Positions 12,241-20,788 of a stretch of 64,000 bases of DNA are shown here, one piece after another (within the stretch, counting starts at the first letter, position 1; each line of letters starts with the position of its first letter). This DNA is from Actinomycetospora chiangmaiensis DSM 45062 (lineage in GTDB: Bacteria > Actinomycetota > Actinomycetes > Mycobacteriales > Pseudonocardiaceae). Both the position numbers and the translations under genes were made by a program. The notes beneath the pieces were generated by a model. It was not told the DNA's origin. It saw only the letters and a list, made by a program, of their open reading frames with translations, and did not search any database. The stretch lies in NCBI RefSeq assembly GCF_000379625.1, contig NZ_KB903240.1, forward strand, positions 62,195 to 126,194, written 5' to 3'.

Positions 12241-12336
12241 GGTCGATGAGCAGGTCTCGCGGGCCGGCACGAGCGTGGCGCGCTGCTGACGTCCGGCGTC
12301 AGCCGTGTGCCACCGCTGACACACCACGGCGCCACC

Positions 12337-13575
12337 TCAGCGCGCGGCGCCCACCGGGAGGCGCGACCCGTCGTCGGGAAGGCGGACCCGGCGTCGGGAG
12401 AACCACATCCCCAGCAGTCCGACCAGGAGCACCGGGACGTGCACGGCCATGGCGACGCGGAAGACACCGGTGTCCCACGCGGCGGGTGAGCCGGCGCCCT
12501 GCAGGTCGAGCAGCACCCCGACCAGGGCGACGACCAGCAGCGACGACACGAAGCCGCCCACGTTCGTCATCCCCGAGGCGCGGCCGATCGACGCGGGCGG
12601 TACGGCGGAGCGGGCGACGTCGAACGCCACGAGCGACGCCGACCCCCCGCTGGCCAGGATCACCACCAGGACCACGAGCAGCGCGAACGGCACCGGTCCG
12701 GGCCAGGCGAGCACCACGCACCACGCGACGGCCTGCGCCACCACCGAGCCGGTGACCAGCATGACCCGGCGGTGCGGGAACCGGCCGGAGAACAGCCCGA
12801 ACAGCGGGCCGAAGAGGATGGTCACGAGCACGACGCCGCTGGTCATCACCCGCGCCGGGCCGACCGGGACGCCCTCACCCGCCGTCAGGAACGGGAAGCC
12901 CCAGAGCAGGCCGAAGACGTTCGCCGAGAACGGTGACGCGAAGTGGCACCAGAAGCCGAGCCGGGCGCCGGGGCTCGCGACGACCTCGCGCATCCGTCCC
13001 GGTTCGGCGGCGCCCGCGACCTCGAGCGGACCCGGCCGCACGATCAGCGCGGCGGCGACCGCCACGACTCCGGTCGCGCCGCCCGCGACGAGGTAGGCGG
13101 CGGTCCAGCCGGAGGAGACGACGAGGCCGGCGAGCGGGATGGCCGACACCGCCTGCCCGAACTGGCCGAGGATGCCGGAGAGCTGGTTGACGACGGGGAC
13201 CCGACGCGGGGCGAACCAGGTCGGCACCAGCCGCAGGACGCTGACGAACATCACCGCGTCGCCGGCCCCGGCGAGGACCCGCCCCACCACGGCCACGGGG
13301 AACGACGGCGCGACGGCGAGCAGCACCTGCCCGACCGCGACGAGCACGGCCCCGCCCGCGATCAGCCGTCTCGGCCCGAACCGGTCGACGAGCATCCCGG
13401 CGGGGATCTGCAGCGCGGCGTACACCCCGAGCGAGAGCACGGCGAGCAGCGAGAGCACGCCGGCCGAGACGCCGAAGCGCTCCGCGGCGACCGGCCCCGT
13501 CGCCGCCAGGGCCGAGCGACCCGTCACCGAGCAGACGTACGCGACGACCGCGGTGCCCCAGACGAGCAGCCTCAC
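12337..13575 (-). CDS. MFS transporter
   Basis: A 412-residue, twelve-helix major facilitator. It starts VRLLVWGTAVVAYVCSV, has the motif-A-like loop VDRFGPRRL after helix 2, and PTWFAPRRVP before the second bundle. The start is the GTG overlapping the stop of the upstream metallo-hydrolase gene (GTGA); eleven more codons are open upstream but would overlap that gene further. The last ten codons contain an exact copy of the iterated 15-mer, giving a C-terminal RLPDDGSR. The substrate cannot be inferred; closest resemblance by eye is to nitrate/oxalate-type or drug MFS proteins. Confidence 0.88.
   Translation of the reverse strand: MRLLVWGTAVVAYVCSVTGRSALAATGPVAAERFGVSAGVLSLLAVLSLGVYAALQIPAGMLVDRFGPRRLIAGGAVLVAVGQVLLAVAPSFPVAVVGRVLAGAGDAVMFVSVLRLVPTWFAPRRVPVVNQLSGILGQFGQAVSAIPLAGLVVSSGWTAAYLVAGGATGVVAVAAALIVRPGPLEVAGAAEPGRMREVVASPGARLGFWCHFASPFSANVFGLLWGFPFLTAGEGVPVGPARVMTSGVVLVTILFGPLFGLFSGRFPHRRVMLVTGSVVAQAVAWCVVLAWPGPVPFALLVVLVVILASGGSASLVAFDVARSAVPPASIGRASGMTNVGGFVSSLLVVALVGVLLDLQGAGSPAAWDTGVFRVAMAVHVPVLLVGLLGMWFSRRRVRLPDDGSRLPVGAAR
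12366..12380 (-). repeat. Iterated 15-mer TTCCCGACGACGGGT (exact, inside MFS C-terminus)
   Basis: An exact copy on the minus strand, read in the MFS gene as LPDDGS about nine codons before its stop, in a non-conserved tail. Confidence 0.8.
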
Positions 13576-14507
13576 AGCGTCCGGGAGCCCCCGATCGCGA
13601 GGTCCCACAGGTCGTCGCGGTCGCGGCCGTCACGGGCCCACGCCCGGCGGGTCGCCTCGATCGGTTCGAGGGTCGGTTCCCCGGAGAGCACGAAGGTGCC
13701 CCAGTGCACCGGGACCATCCGCCGTGCCCCGACCGTCCCGGCGGCCCGCACGGCCTCGACCGGATCCATGTGCACGGTGCGCAGCAGCTCGCGCGGCGCA
13801 TACGCCCCGACCGGGAGTACCGCGACCTCGATGTGCCGGTGCCGCCCGGCGATGCGGCGCAGGAACGGCCCGGTCGCGGTGTCGCCCGCGTGGTAGACGG
13901 CCCGACCGTCCGGGGCGGTGACCACCCACCCGCCCCAGAGGCGGTGGCACAGGTCGGTGAGGGTGCGCCGCGACCAGTGCCGGGCGGGGACGAACTCGAC
14001 CCGGACCTCGCCGGACAGCCCGGTGAACCCGACCGAGGACCACCAGTTCAGCTCGACGACGTCGGTGAACCCCCGGGCCCGGAAGAACGCGGCCGTGTTC
14101 AGCCCGGCCACGATCCGCGTCGAGCGCGGCATCGCCCCGAGGGTGCGCACGTCGAGGTGGTCGTAGTGGTCGTGGCTGATCAGCACCGCGTCGATCCGCG
14201 GGAGCGTCTCGACCGTCCGACCCGGCGGCGTCAGGCGCCGGGCGGCCCCGGGGATGCCCGGCGACAGCACCGGGTCGACCAGCACGGTGACGCCGTCGAC
14301 CCACAGCAGCGCCGACGCGTGCCCCAGCCAGGTCACCCCCAGCGTTCCCGACGACGGGTCGGGCAGCGGCGCCTCCGGCGTCACCGGGATGCGCGCCGCG
14401 TCGCGGCGCGCGTCGGCGTCGTCGGGGTAGGACCACCACAGCCGGGCGGCCCCGACCGGACCGAGCAGCGTCGAGTCGAGGCGGTGACGGAAGTCCGGGA
14501 CGACCAC
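13572..14507 (-). CDS. Metallo-beta-lactamase-fold hydrolase, NAPE-PLD/UlaG-like
   Basis: The 311-residue protein has a lipid/phosphodiester-hydrolase type metallo-beta-lactamase domain: VTWLGHASALL, strand DGVTVLVDPVLS, metal motif SHDHYDHLD near residue 112, ARHWSRRT, YHAGDTATG with a metal-bridging Asp, and a late PVHWGTF. This set is typical of N-acyl-phosphatidylethanolamine phospholipase D-like and UlaG-like proteins. It starts with GTG one base after the SCO1664-type gene, and its stop overlaps the MFS start, so the three form one unit. An exact 15-mer copy lies near residues 50-55 (PSSGT). The substrate is unknown. Confidence 0.88.
   Translation of the reverse strand: MVVPDFRHRLDSTLLGPVGAARLWWSYPDDADARRDAARIPVTPEAPLPDPSSGTLGVTWLGHASALLWVDGVTVLVDPVLSPGIPGAARRLTPPGRTVETLPRIDAVLISHDHYDHLDVRTLGAMPRSTRIVAGLNTAAFFRARGFTDVVELNWWSSVGFTGLSGEVRVEFVPARHWSRRTLTDLCHRLWGGWVVTAPDGRAVYHAGDTATGPFLRRIAGRHRHIEVAVLPVGAYAPRELLRTVHMDPVEAVRAAGTVGARRMVPVHWGTFVLSGEPTLEPIEATRRAWARDGRDRDDLWDLAIGGSRTL
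14345..14359 (+). repeat. Iterated 15-mer TTCCCGACGACGGGT (exact, inside metallo-hydrolase)
   Basis: An exact copy on the plus strand, antisense to the gene, which reads it as PSSGT in a linker before the conserved VTWLGHAS strand. Confidence 0.8.
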
Positions 14508-14508
14508 G

Positions 14509-15339
14509 TCAGAACGCCGGCCACGGGATCGGCGGCCAGCCGCCCGAGGGCGAGGGCAGCTCGGCCTCGTGCAGCAGGCGGTCGGTGCGGGAGCGCAGCG
14601 CCTTGACCTCGCGCAGCGTGATGTGGTCGTTCAGCGCGTCGCCGAGCTCCGCGGCGTTGCCGGGCGAGAGGGCCGCGCGCAGTCGCTTCAGCCCGTCGGT
14701 GACGTCCTCGTCGAGCGGCTCGCCGACCCAGCCCCACAGCACGGTGCGCAGCTTGGTCTCCTGGTGCAGACAGATGCCGTGGTCGACGCCGTAGGTGCGG
14801 CCGTCGGCACCCGCGAGCACGTGGCCGCCCTTGCGGTCGGCGTTGTTGACCACGACGTCGAGGGCGGCCATGCGGCGCAGCCCCGGGTCGTCGGCGTGGA
14901 CCAGGAGGGCGGGCTCACCGTCCGCGCCGCGGGCCCGCAGCACGGTCCGCCAGCCCGGCTCGACGTGCTTCGGCTCGACGATGTCGACCAGCTCGCGCTC
15001 GTCGTCGGTCTCGATCCACCGCTGGACCATGCCGGGGCCGAACGGGCCGTCGCGCAGCACCGTCGGGGGCACGACGTGGAAGCCCGCCGCCTTGCTGACC
15101 AGGTAGGTCGCGACCTCCCGGCCCGCCAGCGTGCCGTCGGGGAAGTCCCACAGCGGGCGCTCGCCGCGCACCGGCTTGTAGACGCAGTGGTCGGAGACCC
15201 CGTCGAGGGTCACGGAGCAGAACAGTGTCGTGTTCGAGGCGTCGGTCAGGCGGCCCTCGACGTCGATGGTTCCCCGCCGCAGCAGGTCCTCGATGCGGTC
15301 GACGTCGACCGGGTCCGGTGTGCTCTGGGTGTCGGTCAA
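14509..15339 (-). CDS. SCO1664 family protein (PI3/PI4-kinase-like fold)
   Basis: The 276-residue protein matches the actinobacterial SCO1664 family, represented in M. tuberculosis by Rv2133c. Kinase-like elements are visible: YKPVRGERPLWDFP near residue 54 with a candidate ATP-binding Lys, VVVNNADRKGGHVL near 165 (catalytic-loop Asp-Asn pattern) and YGVDHGICLH near 187 (DFG equivalent). What it phosphorylates, if anything, is not known. It begins with TTG ten bases after the DUF3090 stop; no better start is available before the conserved region. The order SCO1664-DUF3090-phosphatase-UppP is conserved across actinobacteria. Confidence 0.88.
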   Translation of the reverse strand: MTDTQSTPDPVDVDRIEDLLRRGTIDVEGRLTDASNTTLFCSVTLDGVSDHCVYKPVRGERPLWDFPDGTLAGREVATYLVSKAAGFHVVPPTVLRDGPFGPGMVQRWIETDDERELVDIVEPKHVEPGWRTVLRARGADGEPALLVHADDPGLRRMAALDVVVNNADRKGGHVLAGADGRTYGVDHGICLHQETKLRTVLWGWVGEPLDEDVTDGLKRLRAALSPGNAAELGDALNDHITLREVKALRSRTDRLLHEAELPSPSGGWPPIPWPAF

Positions 15340-15349
15340 GCGTTCGCCG

Positions 15350-15919
15350 TCACGACTCGGCGGCGACGCGACGGAAGCCGTTCTGACGCGGGCACACGTG
15401 ACCGGCGGCGTCGAGCGGCTGGGTGCAGAGCGGGCAGAGCCGGCGCCCGGCGGAGACGACCCGCTCGGCGCGGGTGGCGAAGGCGCGGGCCCGCTCGGGG
15501 CTGAGGAACACCCGCAGCGCGTCGGGGCCCTCGTCGGTGTCGTCGAGCACGACCGACTCGTCGACCTCCTCCTCGGTGACCGCGAGGAGCTCCACCACGA
15601 CGTTGCGGGACTCGGCGTCCCAGCCCAGCCCCATCGTGCCGACGCGGAACTCCTCCTCGACCGGGACCTCGAGCGGCGAGGTGTCGACCTCGTTCTCCGG
15701 CGTGGTCGGCGGGACCTCGGCCCCGAACCGCCGCGAGACCTCCTCGAGCAGGGTGCCGATCCGCTCCGAGAGCACGGACACCTGCTGCTTCTCCAGCAGG
15801 ACCGACACCCGGCGGGCCGACTCGGTGGCCTGCAGGTAGAAGGAGCGGTCGCCGGGCTCGCCGACCGTGCCGGCGACGAACCGGTCGGGCTGGCGGAAGA
15901 CGTGGATCACCCTGGGCAT
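15350..15919 (-). CDS. DUF3090 family protein
   Basis: A 189-residue protein starting MPRVIHVFRQPDRFVAGTVG, with FYLQATES and VSVLLEKQQV, and a C-terminal CPLC...HVCPRQNG cluster that looks like a small zinc site. This is the DUF3090 family, equivalent to Rv2134c, always found beside the SCO1664-type protein and the histidine phosphatase. A GAGGGG ribosome-binding site lies just before the ATG. Function is unknown; the fixed neighbourhood suggests it works with the kinase-like protein downstream. Confidence 0.92.
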   Translation of the reverse strand: MPRVIHVFRQPDRFVAGTVGEPGDRSFYLQATESARRVSVLLEKQQVSVLSERIGTLLEEVSRRFGAEVPPTTPENEVDTSPLEVPVEEEFRVGTMGLGWDAESRNVVVELLAVTEEEVDESVVLDDTDEGPDALRVFLSPERARAFATRAERVVSAGRRLCPLCTQPLDAAGHVCPRQNGFRRVAAES

Positions 15920-15989
15920 GGCCCCTCGATTGGTCGTGCTGATCGGGCCGGGATCGGATTCCCGGCGTGACGGCTCGGCATGCGCGCGG

Positions 15990-16712
15990 TCAGTTTACGC
16001 CGGTCGACCCGCCGACCACCGCGTCGGCGGAGGCCTCGGCCGTCCCCTCACCGCCCTCGGCGTCGGGCTCCGGATCGGGCTTCGGCACCAGGGAGGCGAG
16101 GTCGCCCCCGGTGTCGTTGACCCGCACCACGAAGGGCCGGGTGGGCGTGTAGCTGATCACACTGATCGACGACGGGTCGACCGTGATGCGCTGGAACGAG
16201 TCGAGGTGCAGGCCGAGGGCGTCGGCGATCACGGACTTGATGACGTCGCCGTGGCTGCAGGCCACCCAGATCGCCTTCGGCCCGTGCTCCTCGGCGATCC
16301 GCGCGGCGTGCCGACGGATCGCGGCGACGGAGCGGTGCTGCACCGTCGCGAGCCCCTCGCCGCCGGGGAAGACCGCGGCCGACGGATGGGCCTGGACGAC
16401 CTTCCACAGGTCCTCCTTGCCGAGCTCGCCGAGTGTCTTGCCGGTCCAGTCGCCGTAGTCGACCTCCGCGAGGTCGTCCTCGACGACCGCGTCGAGCCCG
16501 CGGGCGGCCAGCAGCGGCGAGAGCGTCTCCTCGCAGCGCTGCAGCGGCGAGCGGACGGCAGCGGCGAGGGGCAGCTGCGAGAGCCGGTCGACGAGCTTCT
16601 CGGCCTGGGCACGTCCCGTGTCGTCGAGCCCGACGCCCGGGGAACGGCCGGCCAGGACCCCCGAGACGTTCGCCGTCGAGCGTCCGTGTCGCAGGAGGAT
16701 CACCGTGGTCAC
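15990..16712 (-). CDS. Histidine phosphatase (MSMEG_4193 type)
   Basis: A 240-residue branch of the phosphoglycerate-mutase-like superfamily. The catalytic LLRHGRST is at residues 6-13; a second conserved arginine follows in SPLQRCEET; the acid region is AEVDYGDW; and the second histidine is in ACSHGDVIK near 151. The C-terminal 30 residues are acidic and variable. It is the Rv2135c equivalent. The GTG start follows a TAGGGT hexamer by eight bases. It is followed by DUF3090 and preceded by uppP in the same direction. The substrate is not established. Confidence 0.92.
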   Translation of the reverse strand: MTTVILLRHGRSTANVSGVLAGRSPGVGLDDTGRAQAEKLVDRLSQLPLAAAVRSPLQRCEETLSPLLAARGLDAVVEDDLAEVDYGDWTGKTLGELGKEDLWKVVQAHPSAAVFPGGEGLATVQHRSVAAIRRHAARIAEEHGPKAIWVACSHGDVIKSVIADALGLHLDSFQRITVDPSSISVISYTPTRPFVVRVNDTGGDLASLVPKPDPEPDAEGGEGTAEASADAVVGGSTGVN

Positions 16713-16720
16713 GTTCGCCC

Positions 16721-16726
16721 ACCCTA
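16721..16726 (-). promoter_or_regulatory. Probable -10 hexamer of the histidine phosphatase gene (TAGGGT)
   Basis: TAGGGT on the minus strand ends eight bases before the GTG start, in the 33-base gap after uppP, suggesting an internal leaderless start for the phosphatase/DUF3090/SCO1664 unit. Confidence 0.45.
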
Positions 16727-16745
16727 TCCCTGCTCGGCGCGGTGA

Positions 16746-17585
16746 TCAGGTGGCGGGCACGACGCCGCCCAGGACGGCGAGGAGCACGACCAGACCGAGC
16801 AGCACGCGGTACCAGACGAACACGTAGATGGTGTGGTTCTCCACGTAGCGCAGCAGCCAGGCGATCGACGCGTAACCGACGCCGAAGGCGATGAGGGTCG
16901 CGACGAGGATCTGGGCCCAGCTCGACGTCACCTGGCCCGGCAGGGCCGGCTCGCCGATGTCCTTGAGCTTGTAGAGGCCCGACGCGAACACGGCGGGCAG
17001 CGCGAGCAGGAACGAGAACCGCACCGCGACGGCCCGCTCCAGCCCGAGGAAGAGCCCCGCGCTCGTCGTCGCACCCGAGCGCGAGACGCCCGGGATCAGG
17101 GCGAGCATCTGCCCGAGGCCCATGAGCACCCCGTCGCGCAGGGTGAGCTGGTCGGCGCCGCGGCGCTGCCGGCCGTACTTCTCGGCCGCCGCGAGGACCA
17201 GGCCGAAGATGATCAGCACGGAGGCGTTGAGCGCGAGGTTGCGCGCCGGGCCGTCGATGAGGTCCTGGAAGAGCAGGCCTGCCACGCCGATCGGCAGCGA
17301 GCCGAGCCCGACGTACCAGGCGAGGCGGTAGTCGTACCCGCGCTCGTCCCGGTTCCGCAGGCCGCGGAACCAGGCGCGCACCAGCCGCTTGATGTCCGGC
17401 CAGAAGTAGAGGAGCACGGCGAACTCGGTGCCGAGCTGCGAGACCGCGGTGAACGCGGACCCGGCGTCGTGACCGAAGAAGAAAGCCGAGGTGAACCGCA
17501 GGTGGGCCGACGAGGAGACGGGCAGGAACTCCGTCAACCCCTGGACCAGACCGAGGGTGATCGACTCCAACCAGGTCATCTGCAC
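16746..17585 (-). CDS. uppP: Undecaprenyl-diphosphatase
   Basis: UppP (BacA) recycles the cell-wall lipid carrier by removing a phosphate from undecaprenyl diphosphate at the membrane, and gives bacitracin tolerance. The 279-residue, multi-helix protein has both signatures: [11 protein letters not shown] near residue 19 and [13 protein letters not shown] near 165. It is the first gene of the leftward conserved cluster (Rv2136c equivalent). Start GTG at 17585 lies nine bases after a TACCGT hexamer; the ATG two codons later is the alternative. Confidence 0.96.
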   Translation of the reverse strand: MQMTWLESITLGLVQGLTEFLPVSSSAHLRFTSAFFFGHDAGSAFTAVSQLGTEFAVLLYFWPDIKRLVRAWFRGLRNRDERGYDYRLAWYVGLGSLPIGVAGLLFQDLIDGPARNLALNASVLIIFGLVLAAAEKYGRQRRGADQLTLRDGVLMGLGQMLALIPGVSRSGATTSAGLFLGLERAVAVRFSFLLALPAVFASGLYKLKDIGEPALPGQVTSSWAQILVATLIAFGVGYASIAWLLRYVENHTIYVFVWYRVLLGLVVLLAVLGGVVPAT

Positions 17586-17594
17586 GGGAACGGG

Positions 17595-17600
17595 ACGGTA
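17595..17600 (-). promoter_or_regulatory. Probable -10 hexamer of uppP (TACCGT)
   Basis: TACCGT on the minus strand lies nine bases before the GTG of uppP. It faces the TACGCT box of the rightward aldo/keto reductase gene across about 50 bases. Confidence 0.4.
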
Positions 17601-17648
17601 TCGGACGTCGCTGCGGGTGTCGCCGGTCGGTCGGCCCGTAGCTCCCCC

Positions 17649-17654
17649 TACGCT
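17649..17654 (+). promoter_or_regulatory. Probable -10 hexamer of the aldo/keto reductase gene (TACGCT)
   Basis: TACGCT ends eight bases before the GTG start; no ribosome-binding site is present, so the message is probably leaderless. Confidence 0.5.
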
Positions 17655-17662
17655 CCGGGCCC

Positions 17663-18649
17663 GTGGAACAGCGACGACTCGGTGCCAGCGGGCTACGGGT
17701 CTCGCGCCTCGCCCTCGGCACCATGACCTGGGGACGCGACACGGACGCCGACGAGGCCGGGGCGTCCCTGCTGGCCTTCCTCGACGCCGGCGGCACGCTC
17801 GTCGACACCGCCGACGTCTACGCCGACGGCGAGGCGGAGGCGATCCTCGGCGGACTGTTCGCCGACGTGATCCCGCGCACCGAGGTGGTGGTGGCCACGA
17901 AGGCCGGCGCCCGCCGCGAGGACGGCCCCTTCGGCGGCGGCGCCTCCCGGTCCTCGCTGCTCGCCTCGCTCGACGCCTCCCTCGCGCGGATGGGCACCGA
18001 CTACGTCGACCTCTGGCAGCTCCACGCCTGGGACCCCGACGTGCCCCTCGACGAGACGCTCTCCGCGGTCGACCTCGCGGTGTCCTCGGGCCGGGTGCGC
18101 TACGCCGGGGTCGCCAACTACGCGGGCTGGCAGATCGCGGCGGCCGCCCGCTCGGCGGGGCTGCCGCTGGTCAGCGTGCAGTCGGAGTACTCGCTGCTCG
18201 ATCGCGGGGTGGAGGACGAGGTGCTCCCGGCCGCGGAGTACCACGGTCTCGGGCTGCTCCCGTGGGGCCCGCTCGGGCGCGGGGTGCTCACCGGCAAGTA
18301 CCGCGACGGCACACCCGCCGACTCCCGCGGCGCCTCGGCGCACCTCGGCTCCTACGTCGCCCAGCGGCGGACGGAACGGGCCGCGCGGATCGTGCAGGCC
18401 GTCGTGACGGCGGCGCACGGGCTGGGCACGTCGCCCCTGGCGGTGGCGCTGGCCTGGGTGCGCGACCGGCCCGGTGTCGTCGCCCCCGTCGTCGGCGCCC
18501 GTGACGGCGCGCAGCTCCTCGGGTCGCTCGAGGCGGAGGAGCTCACGCTGCCGCCGGCGATCCGGGGCGCGCTCGACGACGTCTCGTCCTCGCCGTTGGT
18601 CGCGGTGGGCGGCGAGTCGATCGAGGATGCCCCCGCACCCTGGACCTGA
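17663..18649 (+). CDS. Aldo/keto reductase
   Basis: A 328-residue NADPH-dependent oxidoreductase. It starts [23 protein letters not shown], has [18 protein letters not shown] with the catalytic Asp and Tyr, VATKAG with the catalytic Lys, and DLWQLHAWD with the catalytic His, followed by the barrel strand [10 protein letters not shown] and the cofactor region [10 protein letters not shown]. Length and motifs are typical of the YhdN/Tas-like branch. The substrate is unknown. It is divergent from uppP and followed after 35 bases by the DUF5703 gene. Confidence 0.93.
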   Translation: MEQRRLGASGLRVSRLALGTMTWGRDTDADEAGASLLAFLDAGGTLVDTADVYADGEAEAILGGLFADVIPRTEVVVATKAGARREDGPFGGGASRSSLLASLDASLARMGTDYVDLWQLHAWDPDVPLDETLSAVDLAVSSGRVRYAGVANYAGWQIAAAARSAGLPLVSVQSEYSLLDRGVEDEVLPAAEYHGLGLLPWGPLGRGVLTGKYRDGTPADSRGASAHLGSYVAQRRTERAARIVQAVVTAAHGLGTSPLAVALAWVRDRPGVVAPVVGARDGAQLLGSLEAEELTLPPAIRGALDDVSSSPLVAVGGESIEDAPAPWT

Positions 18650-18684
18650 CGTACGGTGGTCGGCGGTCGACCAGGAGGTTGCAC

Positions 18685-18933
18685 GTGAGTGACCCGCAGC
18701 GGTCCGTCCCCGCCGGCATGACCCTCGAGGCCGGCGTCGTCGACGGCGACTGGGAGTACCAGCCGATCCGCCTGCCGCGCGACGTGTCGCGGCTGAACGC
18801 CACCGCCGAGCTCGGCCTGCGGGCCCAGTTCGGCGGCTGGGAGCTCGCGCGGACGCTGCTCTACGCCGACGGCACGCGCAAGGTGTGGTTGCGCCGCAAG
18901 CTCTCGCGGATGCGCGAGGCCGTGACGGTGTGA
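18685..18933 (+). CDS. DUF5703 family protein
   Basis: A small protein of 82 residues with the family core DWEYQPIRLPRDVSR and GGWELARTLLYADGTRKVWL. M. tuberculosis Rv2137c, beside its uppP cluster, is the probable counterpart. The GTG start is preceded by AGGAGG at six bases, which decides it over a TTG two codons upstream. No function is known. Confidence 0.85.
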   Translation: MSDPQRSVPAGMTLEAGVVDGDWEYQPIRLPRDVSRLNATAELGLRAQFGGWELARTLLYADGTRKVWLRRKLSRMREAVTV

Positions 18934-18962
18934 GTCCGGGGGCGCCGCGTGCTCCGGTGGTC

Positions 18963-18997
18963 GCAAAGCGTCGTTGCGTGCATCCAGTGGCAGGAAG
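18963..18997 (+). repeat. 35-base interspersed repeat, copy 1
   Basis: Starts GCAAAGCGTCGTTGC and continues through CATCCAGTGGCAGG. It matches the copies at 25105-25139 and 52117-52151 (minus strand) at about 29 of 35 positions each. Here it is a half element: the complementary arm is replaced, a few bases on, by the iterated 15-mer. It lies between convergent genes. Confidence 0.7.
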
Positions 18998-19003
18998 GCC
19001 GCT

Positions 19004-19018
19004 TTCCCGACGACGGGT
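19004..19018 (+). repeat. Iterated 15-mer TTCCCGACGACGGGT (exact copy, intergenic)
   Basis: An exact copy seven bases after the 35-base repeat, in the gap between convergent DUF5703 and quinone oxidoreductase genes. Confidence 0.8.
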
Positions 19019-19046
19019 GTGGCCGGCTCCGGAGCGCCCGTCTACG

Positions 19047-19069
19047 TGACCGAAGGGACCCTTCGGTCA
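19047..19069. terminator. Perfect 11-bp palindrome before the oxidoreductase stop
   Basis: TGACCGAAGGG, a single A, then CCCTTCGGTCA. It sits 11 bases beyond the stop of the leftward oxidoreductase gene and could end transcription from both sides. Confidence 0.5.
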
Positions 19070-19079
19070 GCTGGGCCGC

Positions 19080-20030
19080 TCATGGCACGACGACGACCCG
19101 GCCCGTCGTGGTCCGGGCCGCGATGGCGTCGAGCGCTTCGGGCAGCTGCTCCAGCGAGTACTCGGCGCCCACGAGCGGGTCGATGGCGCGGCGGGCCCAC
19201 AGGGCCTCGAGCTCCCGCTGCCACGCGTCGACCAGCTCGGGCGCGCGCTTCTGGTACGCCGCCCAGTGCACGCCGACCACGTCGTAGTTCTTCACCAGCG
19301 CGTGGTTGGTCGGGGCGTCGGCGATCCGCCCGCTCGCGAACCCGATCACGAGGATGCGGCCCTCCCACGCCACGACGCGGCGGGAGGCGTCGAAGGTGTC
19401 GCCGCCGACCGGGTCGTAGACCACGTCCACGCCCCGACCGTCGGTCAGCTCCTTCACCGGCGCGATGAGGTCCGAGGCCTCCCCGACCACCAGCACCTCG
19501 TCCGCCCCGAGCGACCGGGCGACGGCCGCCTTGTCCGCCGACCCCACGGTCGCGATCACCCGCGCGCCCGCAGCCTTGCCCAGCTGCACGGCGGCCGCGC
19601 CCACGCCCCCGGCCGCGGCGTGCACGAGCAGCGTGTCGCCCGCCGAGAGCGTCGTCCGGTGGTGCAGCGCGCACCAGCCCGTCTGGTAGGCCACCCAGAA
19701 GCCGGACGCCTGCGCGGCCGACATCCCCTCGGGCCACGGGTACGCCCAGGCGAGCGAGGCGTACTCCGCGTACCCGCCGTGCGGCATGGCCGCCGGGCCG
19801 AAGACCCGCTCCCCCGTCTCGACGTCCTCGCCCGCCACCTCGAGGCCCGGCGTGAACGGCAGCGGTGGCTTCTCCTGGTACGTGCCGCGGCAGTACAGGA
19901 TGTCGGCGAAGTTGACCGAGGACGCCGCGACCCGCACCACCCGCCGTCCGGAACCAGCAGGCTCGGGCAGGTCCGTGAGCGACAGGACCTCCCGCGGCTC
20001 CCCGAACGACGTCACGGTCCAGCCGCGCAC
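19080..20030 (-). CDS. NADPH:quinone oxidoreductase family protein
   Basis: A 316-residue zinc-free MDR protein. It begins VRGWTVTSFGEPREVL, has SVNFADILYCRGTYQ (QOR substrate-side motif), and the dinucleotide motif HAAAGGVGAAAVQLGKAAG near residue 138, then DVVYDPVGGDTF. The C-terminus ends TTGRVVVVP. The GTG start is placed two bases after the SDR stop, with GGGAGG in the SDR end as ribosome-binding site. The frame extends far upstream but through the SDR gene. It forms a unit with the SDR and the M20 peptidase. Confidence 0.9.
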   Translation of the reverse strand: MRGWTVTSFGEPREVLSLTDLPEPAGSGRRVVRVAASSVNFADILYCRGTYQEKPPLPFTPGLEVAGEDVETGERVFGPAAMPHGGYAEYASLAWAYPWPEGMSAAQASGFWVAYQTGWCALHHRTTLSAGDTLLVHAAAGGVGAAAVQLGKAAGARVIATVGSADKAAVARSLGADEVLVVGEASDLIAPVKELTDGRGVDVVYDPVGGDTFDASRRVVAWEGRILVIGFASGRIADAPTNHALVKNYDVVGVHWAAYQKRAPELVDAWQRELEALWARRAIDPLVGAEYSLEQLPEALDAIAARTTTGRVVVVP

Positions 20031-20032
20031 CC

Positions 20033-20788
20033 TCAGCCCTCCCAGGACAACGACGGCGGGGCGTCCCCGGTCCGCGGCCCCGGCACGCCGCGGAAGCCGT
20101 ACGGCCCGGGTTCGCGCCCGGGCTGCACGTACCAGCACTCCCCCGGCTCGCCGCGGTCCAGCATCGCGTCGACGGCGTCGGCGACGTCGTCCGCGCTCAG
20201 GAGCGGGAAGCCGCCGAACTGCTCCTTGACGTGGGCGATGAGCGCGGTGTCGGCGAACCCCGGGCACAGCGCCATCGCGCGGATGCCCTCGGGCGCGAGC
20301 GTCGCCGCGGCGGAGCGGACGTAGCCGACGACGGCGTGCTTGGTCAGCGTGTAGATCGCGTCGCCCGGCAGCGGGACCAGGCCCGCGAGCGACGCCGTCG
20401 CGATGATCGTGCCGCCCCCGGCGCGGCGCAGGGCCGGGACCGCGGCGTTGAGCCCGAACACCACGTGGTCGACGTTGACCCCCACCACGCGGCGGTAGGC
20501 CTCGACGTCGAGATCGGTGATCCCGGACTGGCCCCCCACCGACCCGGCGTTGAGGTGCACGACGTCGAGCCGCCCGCCCCACGACTCGACCTCGCCGAAC
20601 GCGCTCGAGAGCGCCGACTCGGAGGTGACGTCGCACGCGACGGCCAGCCCGTCGATCTCCGCGGCCACCTTCGCGGCGGCGACGGCGTCGCGGTCCACCA
20701 CGCCGACCTTCGCCCCGGCCGCGGCGAGCCGACGGGACACCGCCGCGCCGATCCCCGAGGCGCCACCGGTCACCAGTGCGGTCAGCAC
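20033..20788 (-). CDS. SDR family oxidoreductase
   Basis: A classical short-chain dehydrogenase/reductase of 251 residues: cofactor motif TGGASGIGAA at the N-terminus, CDVTS, LNAGS near 85, catalytic Ser in TASLAG and YTLTK (Tyr-x-x-x-Lys) near 150. The C-terminus has GECWYVQPG, as in some actinobacterial SDRs of unknown substrate. GTG start overlaps the end of the M20 gene by seven bases. Confidence 0.92.
   Translation of the reverse strand: MLTALVTGGASGIGAAVSRRLAAAGAKVGVVDRDAVAAAKVAAEIDGLAVACDVTSESALSSAFGEVESWGGRLDVVHLNAGSVGGQSGITDLDVEAYRRVVGVNVDHVVFGLNAAVPALRRAGGGTIIATASLAGLVPLPGDAIYTLTKHAVVGYVRSAAATLAPEGIRAMALCPGFADTALIAHVKEQFGGFPLLSADDVADAVDAMLDRGEPGECWYVQPGREPGPYGFRGVPGPRTGDAPPSLSWEG

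Noticed and set aside
12109-12327. A 72-codon minus-strand frame covering the hairpin after the small membrane gene
   Set aside because: It reads through both arms of the 33-base hairpin; no ribosome-binding site and no protein-like composition.
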